From: an uncultured Roseicyclus sp.
Lineage (GTDB): Bacteria; Pseudomonadota; Alphaproteobacteria; Rhodobacterales; Rhodobacteraceae
NCBI RefSeq assembly: GCF_937892565.1
Contig: NZ_CALAHQ010000034.1
Coordinates: forward strand, 1-64,000
DNA: 64,000 nucleotides
Direction of reading: 5' to 3'
Part shown: one piece after another, positions 9,985 through 20,640 of the stretch
How positions within the stretch are numbered: position 1 is the stretch's first letter
How the letters are laid out: the number at the start of each line of letters is the position of its first letter
Program-made: the position numbers and the translations under genes
The notes under the pieces: model-generated
Databases searched by the model: none
What the model saw: only the letters and a program-made list of their open reading frames with translations
Told to the model about the DNA's origin: nothing

Positions 9985-12485
9985 GCGACACGGACGGAAA
10001 GAAACCCCTTGGCTTGTCTGGAAGCGCGCTGTCTGGCCGCGTCAGCCAGAGCTTCTCGCGCGGGCGCACCAAATCGGTCGTCGTGGAGACCAAGCGCAAG
10101 CGCGTGGTTGTGCCCAAACCGGGCACCCAATCCGCGGCGGCGCAAAATGCCGAAGGCGGAAAACGCGAAAAATCGCTCCCGGATGCGGAACTCGAGCGCC
10201 GCCTGAAGGCGCTGCAAAACGCCCGCGCCCGTGAGGTCGAGGACGAAGCCCGTCGCCAGCGGGAAGAAAAAGACCGCGAGGAAGACCGCTCGCGTCGCCG
10301 CGCCGAGGCCGAGGCCCGCGAACGCGAAGAGCGCGAGCGCGAAGAAGCCGCGCGCGCCAAGGAAGAAGAAGAAACGCGCCGCAAAGCCGAGGAAGAGGCC
10401 CGCCGCGCCGCGCCGACCCCGGCGGTGAAGGAAGTCGTAAGCGACCCCGCCACGATTGAAGCCGCCGCCGCCGCAACCCCGGGCTCGCGCGGTGCGCCAA
10501 AACCGGCCCCCGGACCGGTGCGCCGCAAAACCGAGGAAGATGATCGCGCTGGTCGCGCCCGCGTGGCCGAACGCGACAGCGAGCGTCGTTCCGGCAAGCT
10601 GACCCTGAACGAGGCCCTTTCGGGTGGCGAAGGCGGCCGTCAGCGCAGCCTCGCCGCGATGAAGCGCAAGCAAGAACGCCAGCGCCAAAAGGCGATGGGC
10701 GGCGTTGCAGACCGTGAAAAGGTCGTGCGCGATGTGCAGTTGCCCGAAACCATCGTGGTGTCGGAACTTGCCAACCGCATGGCAGAACGTGCCGCGGATG
10801 TGGTGAAATCGCTCATGAAAATGGGCATGATGGTCACCCAGAACCAAGCGATCGACGCCGACACGGCCGAGCTTATCGTCGAGGAATTCGGCCACCGCGT
10901 GCAGCGCGTGGCAGATAGCGATGTGGAAGACGTGATCATCAGCGCGGTCGATGCGCATGACGATCTACAGGCACGTCCGCCCGTAATCACGATCATGGGC
11001 CATGTCGACCACGGCAAGACCTCGCTGTTGGACCGTATCCGCAAGGCGAATGTCGTGGCCGGCGAAGCCGGTGGGATCACGCAACATATCGGTGCCTATC
11101 AGGTCAAGACCGACAGTGGTGCGGTGCTGACGTTCCTCGATACACCCGGTCACGCGGCCTTTACGTCGATGCGGGCACGCGGGGCGCAAGTCACCGACAT
11201 CGTCGTGCTGGTTGTCGCAGCAGATGATTCGGTGATGCCGCAGACCGTCGAGGCCATCAACCACGCCCGCGCTGCCAAGGTGCCGATGATCGTGGCGATC
11301 AACAAGATCGACAAATATCAGGCCGACCCCGACAAGGTGCGTGCGGAACTCCTCCAGTATGAGGTGGTGGTGGAAAAGATGTCCGGCGATGTGCAGGATG
11401 TCGAAGTATCTGCCCATACGGGTCAGGGTCTGCCGGAATTGCTAGAGGCGATCGCGCTTCAGGCAGAAATCCTTGAACTGAACGCCAACCCCGACCGTCC
11501 GGCCGAAGGCGCGGTGATCGAAGCACAGCTTGATGTGGGCCGTGGTCCGGTCGCCACCGTTCTGGTCCAGAAAGGCACGCTGAAGCAGGGCGACATCTTT
11601 GTCGTCGGCGAACAGTGGGGCAAGGTGCGGGCGATGGAAAACGACCGTGGCGAACGCATCAAGGAAGCCGGTCCATCGGTTCCCGTGGAGGTTCTTGGCC
11701 TGAACGGCACCCCCGAGGCCGGTGACGTCTTGAACGTGGTCGCCACCGAGGCACAAGCGCGCGAGATCGCGGAATATCGCCATCAAGCCGCCAAGGACAA
11801 ACGCGCCGCCGCCGGTGCTGCCACGACGCTGGACCAGCTGTTGGCCAAGGCCAAAGCCGACAAGGACGTCAAGGAGCTTCCCATCGTCGTCAAGGCCGAT
11901 GTGCAAGGCTCGGCCGAAGCGATCGTGCAGGCGATGGAGAAAATCGGCAACGACGAAGTACGGGTGCGTGTTCTGCATTACGGTGTGGGCGCGATCACCG
12001 AATCCGACATCGGCCTGGCCGAAGCATCGGGTGCGCCGGTCATCGGCTTCAACGTTCGCGCCAATGCACCGGCCCGCAGCAGCGCCAATCAAAAGGGCGT
12101 CGAGATTCGCTATTACAGCGTGATCTACGATCTTGTGGATGACGTGAAAGCGGCGGCTTCGGGTCTTTTGGGTGCGGAAATCCGCGAAAACTTCATCGGC
12201 TACGCGCAAATCCGCGAAGTCTTCAAGGTCTCGGGCGTCGGCAATGTCGCGGGCTGTCTGGTTACCGAAGGCATCGCGCGCCGCTCTGCGGGTGTGCGCC
12301 TGCTGCGCGACAACGTCGTGGTCCACGAAGGCACGCTCAAGACGCTCAAGCGCTTCAAGGACGAAGTCAAGGAAGTGCAATCGGGTCAGGAATGCGGGAT
12401 GGCTTTCGACAATTACGACGATATCCGCAAAGGGGATGTCATCGAGATTTTCGAACGCGAAGAAATCGAACGCGCCCTGGCGTGA
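9981..12485 (+). CDS. infB: Translation initiation factor IF-2
   Basis: An 834-aa GTPase that positions initiator tRNA on the 30S subunit. The N-terminus has an IF2-associated segment ([19 protein letters not shown]) followed by a long, charged, Arg/Glu-rich coiled-coil stretch (about residues 65-140) and an Ala/Pro linker. The IF2_N domain leads to the G domain with G1 GHVDHGKTS near residue 340, G3 DTPGH and G4 NKID. Domains II-IV complete the protein, ending [16 protein letters not shown]. The start is the ATG overlapping the preceding stop; upstream in-frame sequence has no family similarity. It is the last gene of the operon and is followed by a strong terminator. Confidence 0.97.
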   Translation: MSDTDGKKPLGLSGSALSGRVSQSFSRGRTKSVVVETKRKRVVVPKPGTQSAAAQNAEGGKREKSLPDAELERRLKALQNARAREVEDEARRQREEKDREEDRSRRRAEAEAREREEREREEAARAKEEEETRRKAEEEARRAAPTPAVKEVVSDPATIEAAAAATPGSRGAPKPAPGPVRRKTEEDDRAGRARVAERDSERRSGKLTLNEALSGGEGGRQRSLAAMKRKQERQRQKAMGGVADREKVVRDVQLPETIVVSELANRMAERAADVVKSLMKMGMMVTQNQAIDADTAELIVEEFGHRVQRVADSDVEDVIISAVDAHDDLQARPPVITIMGHVDHGKTSLLDRIRKANVVAGEAGGITQHIGAYQVKTDSGAVLTFLDTPGHAAFTSMRARGAQVTDIVVLVVAADDSVMPQTVEAINHARAAKVPMIVAINKIDKYQADPDKVRAELLQYEVVVEKMSGDVQDVEVSAHTGQGLPELLEAIALQAEILELNANPDRPAEGAVIEAQLDVGRGPVATVLVQKGTLKQGDIFVVGEQWGKVRAMENDRGERIKEAGPSVPVEVLGLNGTPEAGDVLNVVATEAQAREIAEYRHQAAKDKRAAAGAATTLDQLLAKAKADKDVKELPIVVKADVQGSAEAIVQAMEKIGNDEVRVRVLHYGVGAITESDIGLAEASGAPVIGFNVRANAPARSSANQKGVEIRYYSVIYDLVDDVKAAASGLLGAEIRENFIGYAQIREVFKVSGVGNVAGCLVTEGIARRSAGVRLLRDNVVVHEGTLKTLKRFKDEVKEVQSGQECGMAFDNYDDIRKGDVIEIFEREEIERALA

Positions 12486-12504
12486 CCGCTGAAAACATGA
12501 TCGG

Positions 12505-12536
12505 AAAAGGGCGCCCGTTTTGCGGCGCCCTTTTTT
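12505..12536. terminator. Bidirectional intrinsic terminator between infB and tspO
   Basis: AAAAGGGCGCC, an eight-base loop, GGCGCCC and six Ts. The A-run on the left and T-run on the right let it work for infB (rightward) and for the tspO end of the carotenoid operon (leftward). It marks the left border of the photosynthesis gene cluster. Confidence 0.88.
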
Positions 12537-12539
12537 CTG

Positions 12540-13013
12540 TCAGCCCGACGCGATGCTTGCCGAATTCGGATTGCGCAACCAGACGCTTGCGTTCAGGGCG
12601 CCTGCAACCGTGACCCAGATCAGATAGGGCACAAACAGCGCCCCCGCGATCCAATCGAGTTGCCAAAAACTGATCATGGTGCCCGCAACCGCGATCCATA
12701 GGCCAAGCATGATGACAAAGGCCGCCCTGATGCGGTGCAGACCGAAAAACACCGGTGTCCAGAGCGTGTTGAATGCGATCTGCATCGCCCAGAACGCCAT
12801 GCCGTATGCGGCCCCTTCGATCGGGGCGACCCGCGCGGCCGCAACGGCGGATGACAGGTAAAGAACCGTCCATGCGACAGGAAACACCCAATCGGGCGGT
12901 GTCCAGGATGGCTTGGACAGGTCACGATACCACGCCCCCGGCATGAACATGGAGCCGGTCGTGGCAGCCGCCCCGCAGGCGGCAAGAAAAATCGCGAACA
13001 ATGCCCAATCCAT
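12540..13013 (-). CDS. tspO: Tryptophan-rich sensory protein TspO (CrtK)
   Basis: A 157-aa outer-membrane or envelope protein with five predicted transmembrane helices and family motifs: SKPSWTPPDWVFPVAWTVLY (residues about 29-48), MQIAFNTLWTPVFFGL and FVPYLIWVTVAGALN. In Rhodobacter sphaeroides TspO binds porphyrins and dampens photosynthesis gene expression in oxygen. The ATG at 13013 gives the usual MDWALF start; a TTG seven codons earlier overlaps the crtB stop. Its place next to crtB (hence the old name crtK) is the classical arrangement. Confidence 0.95.
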   Translation of the reverse strand: MDWALFAIFLAACGAAATTGSMFMPGAWYRDLSKPSWTPPDWVFPVAWTVLYLSSAVAAARVAPIEGAAYGMAFWAMQIAFNTLWTPVFFGLHRIRAAFVIMLGLWIAVAGTMISFWQLDWIAGALFVPYLIWVTVAGALNASVWLRNPNSASIASG

Positions 13014-13030
13014 TGCCCAGAGATAGGGCG

Positions 13031-14056
13031 TCAAACGGTCCGCGCCAACCCCGCACCGCTGCGATCACGCGCTTCCAGCTGCGACAGCACGGACAACAGG
13101 TTTTCGCCCCAATCGCTTTGGGTCCGATCGGGTTGCGCGGCGGCATTGACCAGAAACGCGACCTCGGGCAGCGGTTTGGCATAGATCACCGGGTTCTGCG
13201 GCAAGATCGTTACCATCCCGGCCCGAATCACCGACCAGCCAAGCAAACCAAGCTTGTGCGTCCGCGAGGTCACGGCCCGGCAGCTTACGCTGTCATAGCC
13301 ACCCCGTGCCAGCTTGCGCCCGATCGCGTCATAACAATAGCGTGCCGCGAAAATACCCGGCCGCGCCGCGATGGGAAGCACCTTAACCCCCGCTTCGGAT
13401 CGATGGTAAAGCCGGTCCGCCTCGGCCAGCAAGCGGCGCACCATACGGCGGATATCCGGGCCGGGGCGGGGATTGGCCAGAAACGCCGCAGGATCGATGC
13501 CTGCCTCGTCCAGCCAATCGGTCGGCAGATACAGCCGGCCCGCGCGCGCATCCTCGCCAACATCGCGGGCGATATTGGTCAATTGCATCGCCACGCCCAG
13601 ATCACAGGCCCGCGCCAGGGCGTTGGGGTCGCGCACCCCCATCAACACGCACATCATGGCCCCCACGGCCGATGCCACCCGGGCCGAATAACCGCGCAGG
13701 TCACTGAGGCTTTGATAGCGTCGCTCCATCCCGTCCCATGCCAGACCTTCCAGCAAGGCTTCGGGCAGGGCGCGGGGCATGTCGTAATCCTGGATCAGAC
13801 TGGCAAACGCCCGATCCGCCGGTGCATTCTTTGGCCGGCCGGTATAGGCCAGATCCAGCCTGTCGCGCAGCGCCAGCACGGCGGCGGGCTTGTTGGCGCC
13901 GAAATCCACCTCATCATCGGCGACCCGGCAAAAGGCATAAAGCGCCAGCGCCGCATCCCGCACATCGGCGGGCAACAGCCTGGAGGCCGCGTGAAAGGAA
14001 TACGACCCTTCGCGGATCGCATTTCGGCACCAGTCCAGATCATCGGGTCGGATCAT
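13031..14056 (-). CDS. crtB: 15-cis-phytoene synthase CrtB
   Basis: A 341-aa prenyltransferase that condenses two geranylgeranyl diphosphates to phytoene, the committed carotenoid step. The two aspartate-rich Mg-diphosphate sites are visible: DDEVDF (residues about 45-50) and NIARDVGEDARAGRLYLP (about 181-198). The squalene/phytoene synthase signature YSARVASAVGAMM is also present. The start overlaps the crtI stop (ATGA), making crtI-crtB-tspO one leftward transcript from the PpsR-controlled promoter facing crtA. Confidence 0.96.
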   Translation of the reverse strand: MIRPDDLDWCRNAIREGSYSFHAASRLLPADVRDAALALYAFCRVADDEVDFGANKPAAVLALRDRLDLAYTGRPKNAPADRAFASLIQDYDMPRALPEALLEGLAWDGMERRYQSLSDLRGYSARVASAVGAMMCVLMGVRDPNALARACDLGVAMQLTNIARDVGEDARAGRLYLPTDWLDEAGIDPAAFLANPRPGPDIRRMVRRLLAEADRLYHRSEAGVKVLPIAARPGIFAARYCYDAIGRKLARGGYDSVSCRAVTSRTHKLGLLGWSVIRAGMVTILPQNPVIYAKPLPEVAFLVNAAAQPDRTQSDWGENLLSVLSQLEARDRSGAGLARTV

Positions 14057-15606
14057 TCGGCGGCCACCTTGGTATCAGACAGAACATAGGGTCGCGGCGC
14101 ATCAGGCACGAGCTTCGTCAACACCTCGGACGACGTCACGACAGACGGAATGCCCGCGCCGGGATGGGTGCCCGCGCCGACCAGAAACAGATTGCCGAAT
14201 TCCTCGGAAATATTGTGCGGCCGGAACCATGCCGATTGAAAGATGCGCGGCTCAAGGCTGAAGCCCGCCCCATGCGGGCTGAGATAGCGGCTTTCGAAAT
14301 CGGCGGGGGTCAGGATGTGACTGGCCGACAGATGATCCTGAAAACCGGGCATCAGGTGATCGTTCAACACCGATGCAAGGCGTTGGCGATAGACCTCTTG
14401 CATCTCGGCCCAGTCGACAGACCCCGCGCCGTGCAGGTTTGGCACGGGGCTGAGCGCGTAGAAAGTATCATCCCCTTTGGGCGCGACCGATCTGTCAGTG
14501 ACAGATGGGCGGTGCAGATAGACCGACATGTCATGCGCCAGATGCCGCTTCATGAAGATATCGTGGAGCAACCCCTTGTAGCGCGGCCCGTTCAGGATGG
14601 TGTGATGGCCCACATCCGCCCATTTGCCCCTTGTGCCCCTGGTGCCGAAATACCACACGAACAGCCCCATGGACCACCGGGAGCGATTCAGCCGCCGCGC
14701 GGTCCACCGCCGCTTGGTCTGATTGCGCAAAAGCCGGTCATAGGTGTGACCGGGATCGGCATTCGATACCACGATGTCGGCGGCGATGCGTTCACCGTTG
14801 GTGGTGATCACGCCATTGGCATTGCCGCCCGCCACGGTGATTTCATCCACCTCGACACCGCGTCGGACGGTACCGCCCTGATCCTCGATCACGCGCATCA
14901 TGGCATCGGCCATCGCTTGCACGCCACCCATGGCGTAATGCACCCCGAATTCCTTTTCGAGATGCGACACAAGGATATACATCGACGTCACATGTGTCGG
15001 ATCACCGCCAATGAACAGCGGATGAAACGACAGCGCCATGCGCAAACGCGGGTCGCGCACACGCGCTGCGGCATGGGCATAAACCGACCGATCCGCCCGC
15101 AATCTGACAAACCCCGGAAGCTCACGGATCAGATCCATCAGCTTGTTCATCGGCCGACGGCCCAGGCCTTCGAAGCCGAATTGATAGCGTGCCTGGCTGT
15201 CTTTCAGGAACCGCCTGTAGCCCGGCACATCATCGGGTGACAGGCGGGCCACCTCGTCGATCATCGCCTGTTCATCCTGGCGCACGGTAAAGACCGAGCC
15301 ATCGCGCCAGCGGATCTCGTAATAGGGATCGACAGGGCGCAGATCGACATCCTTGCGAAAATCGCGCCCGCATTCGGCCCAAAGCTGTTCGAACACCTGC
15401 GGCACGGTCACGATGGTGGGCCCCAGATCGAAGCGGTGGCCGTTTTGCGTGACAGACGAACCACGCCCGCCCACCCGATCAAGCCGATCCAGAAGCGTCA
15501 CCCGATACCCCTTGGCCCCCAACCGCATCGCGGCGGACAAGCCACCAAGGCCCGCCCCGATCACGATCGCGCTGGAGGGGCCGGGGGAATTCGGTCGATC
15601 GGTCAT
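14053..15606 (-). CDS. crtI: Phytoene desaturase CrtI
   Basis: A 517-aa FAD-dependent desaturase. The N-terminal dinucleotide fold reads VIGAGLGGLSAAMRLGAKGY, followed by the carotenoid-desaturase region GRGSSVTQNGHRFDLGPTIV. The C-terminal bacterial-type signature GAGTHPGAGIPSVVTSSEV closes the FAD site. In spheroidene-pathway bacteria the enzyme performs three desaturations to neurosporene, which CrtC, CrtD, CrtF and CrtA then modify; all of these are encoded here. The ATG at 15606 is preceded by GAGGCGCGG; another ATG four codons earlier lacks a site. It lies directly behind a PpsR operator. Confidence 0.96.
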   Translation of the reverse strand: MTDRPNSPGPSSAIVIGAGLGGLSAAMRLGAKGYRVTLLDRLDRVGGRGSSVTQNGHRFDLGPTIVTVPQVFEQLWAECGRDFRKDVDLRPVDPYYEIRWRDGSVFTVRQDEQAMIDEVARLSPDDVPGYRRFLKDSQARYQFGFEGLGRRPMNKLMDLIRELPGFVRLRADRSVYAHAAARVRDPRLRMALSFHPLFIGGDPTHVTSMYILVSHLEKEFGVHYAMGGVQAMADAMMRVIEDQGGTVRRGVEVDEITVAGGNANGVITTNGERIAADIVVSNADPGHTYDRLLRNQTKRRWTARRLNRSRWSMGLFVWYFGTRGTRGKWADVGHHTILNGPRYKGLLHDIFMKRHLAHDMSVYLHRPSVTDRSVAPKGDDTFYALSPVPNLHGAGSVDWAEMQEVYRQRLASVLNDHLMPGFQDHLSASHILTPADFESRYLSPHGAGFSLEPRIFQSAWFRPHNISEEFGNLFLVGAGTHPGAGIPSVVTSSEVLTKLVPDAPRPYVLSDTKVAAE

Positions 15607-15620
15607 CCCGCGCCTCATAC

Positions 15621-15638
15621 TGTCTAGTCAGATTTACA
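15621..15638. promoter_or_regulatory. PpsR/CrtJ operator upstream of crtI
   Basis: TGTCTAGTCAGATTTACA, an exact TGT-N12-ACA palindrome 15 bp before the crtI start. On the crtI strand a promoter TTGGCA-N18-TATTGT can be read whose -10 region overlaps this site, which fits direct repression. Confidence 0.85.
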
Positions 15639-15707
15639 ATAGGTCAGCCAAGCACCTTTTGCCAACACAATCCAAGCGCGAATTGCCTTTTCTTTGGAGG
15701 GGCAATA

Positions 15708-15725
15708 TGTCAGACTTTGTTGACA
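15708..15725. promoter_or_regulatory. PpsR/CrtJ operator upstream of crtA
   Basis: TGTCAGACTTTGTTGACA, an exact TGT-N12-ACA palindrome 15 bp before the crtA start and directly upstream of its GGAGG. The two sites of this intergenic region are 87 bp apart, a distance compatible with looping or cooperative tetramer binding. Confidence 0.85.
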
Positions 15726-15740
15726 CATGGAGGACCGGCC

Positions 15741-16478
15741 ATGCAATCCGTCACCTTGAGCCTGTTTCGCTTTGGCTCGGCCCGCGCGCGCGCATGGGCC
15801 CTGTTCCAGATGGGCCCTGCGCGATTCGCACTGCGCGCGATACGCGACATCGGCACGGTAAAGCTGTGCGGGTCTGGCGTGGGCGAGGGATTCACGCCGA
15901 TCCCCGACACCTCGGTCTATGCGATCTTGGCCACCTGGCCTGATCATGACGCCGCCCGCAGGGCGATGTTGGGAACCCATGTGTTCCGCCGCTATGCGGA
16001 CATGGCCAAGGAACGGCTGACCATTTTTCTCACGCCGACCTCGGCGCGGGGGCGCTGGGACGGGGTGGAGCCCTTCATGCCGCAGGATCTGGCCACCGAC
16101 GGTCCGGTCGCGGCATTGACGCGTGCCACCATTCGGCTGCGCAGCGCGCGACGGTTCTGGCGGCACGAACCCGCGATTTCGCGCGCGATCGGCAGCGATC
16201 CCAATGTAATGTTCAAGATCGGGATCGGGGAATTGCCGCTGATGCGGCAGGCGACCTTTTCGATCTGGCCCGACACCAAAAGCATGGCGGAATTCGCCCG
16301 TGCCGATGGCCCGCACGCCCGTGCAATCCGCGCCGTGCGCGACGGCGGGTTGTTCAAGGAAGAATTATATGCCCGGTTTCACGTCGACGCGGTCGAAGGC
16401 AGATGGGCGGGCATGACCCCCGATCTGACCCAAACGCGCGGCGGACATGCCCAAGACATGAAAGTCGCCGCTGAATGA
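15741..16478 (+). CDS. crtA: Spheroidene monooxygenase CrtA
   Basis: A 245-aa acyclic-carotenoid 2-ketolase that uses oxygen to turn spheroidene into the ketocarotenoid spheroidenone. It is recognised by the typical N-terminus ([20 protein letters not shown]), the segment [23 protein letters not shown] and the C-terminal [22 protein letters not shown] lies nine bases before the chosen ATG; earlier in-frame codons fall inside the PpsR operator. The stop overlaps the bchI ATG. Its presence implies a red spheroidenone-containing antenna in air. Confidence 0.94.
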   Translation: MQSVTLSLFRFGSARARAWALFQMGPARFALRAIRDIGTVKLCGSGVGEGFTPIPDTSVYAILATWPDHDAARRAMLGTHVFRRYADMAKERLTIFLTPTSARGRWDGVEPFMPQDLATDGPVAALTRATIRLRSARRFWRHEPAISRAIGSDPNVMFKIGIGELPLMRQATFSIWPDTKSMAEFARADGPHARAIRAVRDGGLFKEELYARFHVDAVEGRWAGMTPDLTQTRGGHAQDMKVAAE

Positions 16479-17494
16479 AGGATTTCGCCCTGTCAGGTCC
16501 ATTCCCCTTTTCCGCCATCGTCGGGCAGGAGGACATGAAGCTTGCCATGATCCTGACCGCCATCGACCCCGGCATCGGCGGCGTGCTGGTCTTTGGCGAT
16601 CGTGGCACCGGAAAATCCACCGCCGTGCGTGGGCTTGCCGCCCTGTTGCCGCCGATCACGGCCGTCGCGGGCTGTCCGGTCAATTCCGCTCATGAGGGCG
16701 ACATCCCCGACTGGGCACAGGTGACCGATCGCCATGTGATCGAAAAGCCGACCCCGGTCATCGACCTGCCGCTTGGGGCGACCGAGGATCGCGTGGTGGG
16801 CGCGCTCGACATCGAAAAGGCACTGACCCGCGGTGAGAAAGCGTTTGAACCGGGCCTTTTGGCGCGCGCCAATCGCGGATACCTTTACATCGACGAGGTG
16901 AACCTGCTCGAGGATCATCTGGTCGATCTGTTGCTGGATGTGGCGCAATCGGGCCAGAATGTCGTGGAACGCGAAGGGCTGTCGATCCGGCACGCTGCGC
17001 GCTTTGTGCTGGTGGGGTCGGGCAACCCCGAAGAAGGCGAATTGCGCCCCCAGCTTCTGGACCGTTTCGGCCTGTCGGTCGAGGTCACAAGCCCCCGTGA
17101 TATCGACACGCGCATCGAGGTGATCCGCCGCCGCGATGCCTATGACCGCGACCCGATCGGTTTTCTGACCAATTGGCGTGGCAGCGACATGGACCTGCGC
17201 GCCCGCATCGTCGCGGCGAAGCGCGCGCTTGGACAGGCCGAGGCCGGCGAGCCGATCCTGCGCGATTGCGCCGAATTGTGCGTGGCACTTGGATCGGATG
17301 GGTTGCGGGGTGAATTGACGCTGCTCCGCGCCGCCCGCGCGCTGGCCACATTCGATGGTGTCACGACCGTCAGCCGCGATCATCTGCGCCGCGTGGCACC
17401 CGCAGCACTTCGCCACCGGTTGCGCCGCGACCCGCTGGACGAGGCCGGATCGACCACCCGCGTCGAACGCGTGGTGACGGAGGTTCTGGGGTGA
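16475..17494 (+). CDS. bchI: Magnesium chelatase subunit BchI (AAA+ ATPase)
   Basis: A 339-aa ATPase subunit of Mg-chelatase (BchI-BchD-BchH), which inserts Mg2+ into protoporphyrin IX. Walker [10 protein letters not shown] is at residues 41-49, and Walker B is [16 protein letters not shown]. Sensor and arginine-finger regions follow ([20 protein letters not shown]). BchI hexamers bind BchD and power insertion by BchH, which is encoded in the bchF operon. The gene is translationally coupled to crtA before it and to bchD after it (ATGA overlaps on both sides). Confidence 0.97.
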   Translation: MKDFALSGPFPFSAIVGQEDMKLAMILTAIDPGIGGVLVFGDRGTGKSTAVRGLAALLPPITAVAGCPVNSAHEGDIPDWAQVTDRHVIEKPTPVIDLPLGATEDRVVGALDIEKALTRGEKAFEPGLLARANRGYLYIDEVNLLEDHLVDLLLDVAQSGQNVVEREGLSIRHAARFVLVGSGNPEEGELRPQLLDRFGLSVEVTSPRDIDTRIEVIRRRDAYDRDPIGFLTNWRGSDMDLRARIVAAKRALGQAEAGEPILRDCAELCVALGSDGLRGELTLLRAARALATFDGVTTVSRDHLRRVAPAALRHRLRRDPLDEAGSTTRVERVVTEVLG

Positions 17495-19191
17495 GCCTTG
17501 GCGAAGACCGCTGGCAAAGGGTCAACCTTGCGCTGGCCTGTTTCGCGCTTGATCCCGCCGCCCTTGGTGGCATCTGGCTGCGCGCCCGTGTTGGCCCCGT
17601 CCGGGACCGGGTTCAAAAAGGTCTTGAAACATCCCTGCAAGGTCTGACGCTGCGCCGCTTGCATCCGGGCATCGGTGACGACGCCCTGTTTGGCGGCATC
17701 GATCTGGCCGCAAGCTTGGCCCAGGGAAAGATGGTGCGCACGCGCGGCCTTTTGGGTGGGTCTGCGGTTTTGGTGATGCCCATGGCCGAACGGGTGAAAC
17801 CGGGCCTTGCCGCCCGATTGGCCAGCGCACTCGACACGAAAAGCGGCCTGTCGCTGATCGCGCTTGATGAAGGGGCCGAGCCGGAGGAAACCCTGCCAAG
17901 AGCCTTGGCCGATCGGCTGGCCATCCATCTGGATCTGGCCGACCAATGTCTGTCTGACGCGCCCGAACTTGCGCTTGACCCCGCCGATCTGGCCGAAGCG
18001 GCGAAACTTTTGCCACACGTCACCTTGCCCGATGGGGCTATCGCGGAACTGACCGAAGTTGCCGCGCGTCTTGGCATCGCGTCGTTGCGCGCACCGCTGC
18101 AAGCCCTGGCCGTCGCCCGCGCCAGTGCCGCGCTGTCTGGCGAAGACCGGGTCGAAAGCGCCGATCTGACGCTGGCGGTGGAATTGGTTCTGGCGCCCCG
18201 GGCCACACAAATTCCCGCATCGCAAGACAGCCCGCCAGAACCCCAGGCGCCCGATCCGCCACCCGCACCCGAGACCCAGCCCGACCACGCAAAGGATCAA
18301 GATCAGATCGACCTGCCACCGATCGAGATGCTGCTTGAAGCCGCCAAGGCGATGCTGCCCCCCGATCTTTTGGCCCGGCTTCAGGCTGGGCGCGCATCGC
18401 GCCGCGCGCCCGGCGCCACCGGCACGGGTGCAGCGAAAAAAGGGAACCGACGGGGAAGACCGCTTGCGTCCCGGCCGGGCCGCATGGGTGGCGATGCACG
18501 CGTGGATCTGGTGGCCACCTTGCGCGCAGCGGCCCCGTGGCAAGCGATGCGCCGCGCAGCCAGCGATCAACCCGACCGTTTGCATATCCGCATGTCCGAC
18601 ATCCGCCTGCGCCAGTTTCAGGAAACCTCGGACCGCGCGATCATTTTTGTCGTCGATGCCTCGGGGTCGGCGGCGATGGCACGACTGGCCGAGGCGAAGG
18701 GCGCCATCGAATTGCTGCTGGGCGAGGCCTATGCGCGGCGCGACCATGTGGCGCTGGTGGCGTTTCGCGGCGACGGATCCGAGGTTTTGCTGCCGCCCAC
18801 CCGTTCGCTGGTTCAAACCAAGCGGCGGCTGGCGCAGCTTCCGGGCGGCGGTGGCACGCCGCTGGCGGCGGGTCTCAGGGCGGCACTGGAGCTGGCGATC
18901 ATGGCCCAAGCCAAGGGCATGACGCCGTCAGTGGCGCTGTTGACCGATGGGCGCGCCAATGTCGATCTGGCAGGCATCGCCAATCGCGTTCAGGCTGGCT
19001 TGGATGCGACCGCCATGGCGCGTGCGATCCGGGCCCGGGGATGGCCTGCGATTGTGATCGACACCGGGCTTAGACCAACAGGCGGGCTGGATGTCTTGGC
19101 GCGCGACATGGGGGCGCCCTATCTGCCGCTGCCGCGCGCGGATGCGCGGACCCTGTCTGCGGCGGTGGATGCATCGCTGACCCCGGCATGA
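17491..19191 (+). CDS. bchD: Magnesium chelatase subunit BchD
   Basis: A 566-aa adaptor subunit of Mg-chelatase. The N-terminal AAA+-like half lacks a canonical Walker A, as is usual for BchD. It is followed by a Pro/Glu/Asp-rich linker (about residues 245-275) and a C-terminal von Willebrand A domain with the MIDAS motif [12 protein letters not shown], Thr in GGTPLAAGL and [12 protein letters not shown]. It links the BchI ring to BchH. The length matches Rhodobacter BchD. Confidence 0.96.
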   Translation: MSLGEDRWQRVNLALACFALDPAALGGIWLRARVGPVRDRVQKGLETSLQGLTLRRLHPGIGDDALFGGIDLAASLAQGKMVRTRGLLGGSAVLVMPMAERVKPGLAARLASALDTKSGLSLIALDEGAEPEETLPRALADRLAIHLDLADQCLSDAPELALDPADLAEAAKLLPHVTLPDGAIAELTEVAARLGIASLRAPLQALAVARASAALSGEDRVESADLTLAVELVLAPRATQIPASQDSPPEPQAPDPPPAPETQPDHAKDQDQIDLPPIEMLLEAAKAMLPPDLLARLQAGRASRRAPGATGTGAAKKGNRRGRPLASRPGRMGGDARVDLVATLRAAAPWQAMRRAASDQPDRLHIRMSDIRLRQFQETSDRAIIFVVDASGSAAMARLAEAKGAIELLLGEAYARRDHVALVAFRGDGSEVLLPPTRSLVQTKRRLAQLPGGGGTPLAAGLRAALELAIMAQAKGMTPSVALLTDGRANVDLAGIANRVQAGLDATAMARAIRARGWPAIVIDTGLRPTGGLDVLARDMGAPYLPLPRADARTLSAAVDASLTPA

Positions 19192-20057
19192 CGCTGGCCG
19201 ATCTGCCCCCGGCTGACTGGCCCAATCGCGGGGCCAGTCGGATCGTGGCCGCAAAGCCGCATCGCTGGCATGTGCAGGTGATGGGAACGGGCCCCGATGT
19301 GCTGCTGTTGCATGGGGCGGGGGCATCAAGCCACAGCTGGGCGCGGCTGATCCCCCATCTGACCGATCGCCACCGGGTCATCGCGCTTGACCTGCCCGGC
19401 CATGGCTGGACCCGCAGCCCAAGGGGCCGGGCCCGACTGGGCGATGTGGCCCATGATATCGCCACCCTTTGCGCGCATGAGGGATGGGCGCCCGAGATGG
19501 TGATCGGCCATTCAGCGGGTGGCGCAATCAGCCTTGAGCTGGCGCGGCAGGCGCTGATCAAGCCCCGGTCCCTCGTTATCGTGAACGGCGCGCTCGAGAA
19601 TTTCCGCGGCACCGCCGGCTGGTTGTTCCCGGTGATGGCCAAGATGCTGGCGCTCAATCCGCTGACCGGGCTGCTGATTTCGCAAGGGGGGCGGTCGCTC
19701 GGACAGGTGCGTTCGATCCTGGCAAGCGCGGGCACCGAATTGGATGAGGCGGGGCTGGCCCGTTACGCCCATCTGATCCAGCGCCGTGCCCATGTCGATG
19801 GAACCTTGGCAATGATGGCGCAATGGTCGCTTGATGATCTGAACCGGGCGCTGCCAGGCATCGATACGCCGACGCTGTTCTTGCACGGGGCAGATGACGG
19901 GGCTGTGGAGCTGAGCGTGGCCGAACGCGCGGCCCGCGCCATGCCAAGGGCTGAGTTGATCGCCCTGCCCGGTATCGGCCATCTGTCCCATGAAGAAGCG
20001 CCCGCTCGGGTGGCCGACGCCATCGGCATCTTTGCGGCAAAACTGACCGCCCCATGA
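19188..20057 (+). CDS. bchO: BchO, alpha/beta hydrolase associated with Mg-chelatase
   Basis: A 289-aa alpha/beta-fold hydrolase found in bchIDO operons. Visible are LLLHGAGASSHSW (oxyanion region), the nucleophile elbow IGHSAGGAIS, LFLHGADDGAVEL (Asp region) and GIGHLSHEEAP (His region), so the catalytic triad appears intact. The biochemical role is not established, although its conserved position suggests an accessory function in Mg-tetrapyrrole formation. It is the last gene of the crtA-bchIDO transcript, ending at a strong terminator. Confidence 0.93.
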   Translation: MTLADLPPADWPNRGASRIVAAKPHRWHVQVMGTGPDVLLLHGAGASSHSWARLIPHLTDRHRVIALDLPGHGWTRSPRGRARLGDVAHDIATLCAHEGWAPEMVIGHSAGGAISLELARQALIKPRSLVIVNGALENFRGTAGWLFPVMAKMLALNPLTGLLISQGGRSLGQVRSILASAGTELDEAGLARYAHLIQRRAHVDGTLAMMAQWSLDDLNRALPGIDTPTLFLHGADDGAVELSVAERAARAMPRAELIALPGIGHLSHEEAPARVADAIGIFAAKLTAP

Positions 20058-20085
20058 AAAAAGGCGCCCCTCTGGGGCGCCTTTC
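20058..20085. terminator. Bidirectional terminator between bchO and cycA
   Basis: AAAGGCGCCCC-TCT-GGGGCGCCTTT directly after the bchO stop, with A-rich and T-rich flanks on the two sides. It can end both converging photosynthesis transcripts. Confidence 0.85.
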
Positions 20086-20115
20086 GATTGGTTTGCCGTC
20101 AGATCGCTTGCACGC

Positions 20116-20559
20116 TCACTGAGCCGTCAATGACACCAGATAAGCGTAGAGATTGATCGCGTCTTCCTCGGAACGGACGCGGAAGCTCATCGCGCCGCGA
20201 AACGAATTGTCGCCTGTTGCCTCGCGGATGTAACCGGTCGGGTCCTGCACATAGGCAACAAAGGTTTCTTCGGTCACCAAGATACCGGCGGCGTTCAGCG
20301 CCTGCATTCCCGGCGACCAACGGAAATCCGCGATATGCGCCCAAGGCTTTCCAGCGATATCATAAAGGTTTGGGCCGTTTCTGGCGTTGCGGCCAGCCAA
20401 TGTATCACCGGCTTCGTTTTGAACGACGTGGCAAGCGACGCACTGGTTGAACAGGCGTTCACCGGCCGCAGCATCGCCTGAGGCGGCATGGGCATCTGCC
20501 ATGGCCATCGGCGCGGAAAGAAGCGTTGCCGCCATAGCAAGCACGATTTTGCGACTCAT
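20116..20559 (-). CDS. cycA: Cytochrome c2 (soluble c-type cytochrome)
   Basis: A 147-aa periplasmic cytochrome. A Sec signal peptide (MSRKIVLAMAATLLSAPMAMADAHA) precedes a class-I c-type domain with the heme motif CVACH and a distal Met in FRGAMSFRV. Cytochrome c2 carries electrons from the bc1 complex to the photo-oxidised reaction centre or its PufC subunit. Its location at the end of the bchF-puh-hemA superoperon is typical of Roseobacter-type clusters. Another mono-heme cytochrome c role, respiratory for example, cannot be excluded. Confidence 0.88.
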   Translation of the reverse strand: MSRKIVLAMAATLLSAPMAMADAHAASGDAAAGERLFNQCVACHVVQNEAGDTLAGRNARNGPNLYDIAGKPWAHIADFRWSPGMQALNAAGILVTEETFVAYVQDPTGYIREATGDNSFRGAMSFRVRSEEDAINLYAYLVSLTAQ

Positions 20560-20640
20560 CAGGTAGTCTCCCTCTCTCGTATGGTCCCGTGTGCGTTAAA
20601 CTATGCCGTTTGGGGCAGGGTCCAGTGCCTTTTCACACAA

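Noticed and set aside
9804-10958. Minus-strand frame with phenylalanine/alanine-rich, membrane-like sequence opposite infB
   Set aside because: It is the antisense of the Arg/Glu-rich IF-2 N-terminal region, which automatically gives hydrophobic residues.
13001-15240. Long plus-strand open frames opposite crtB and crtI
   Set aside because: Codon-position bias belongs to crtB and crtI; the translated sequences look like random His/Arg/Pro-rich antisense protein.
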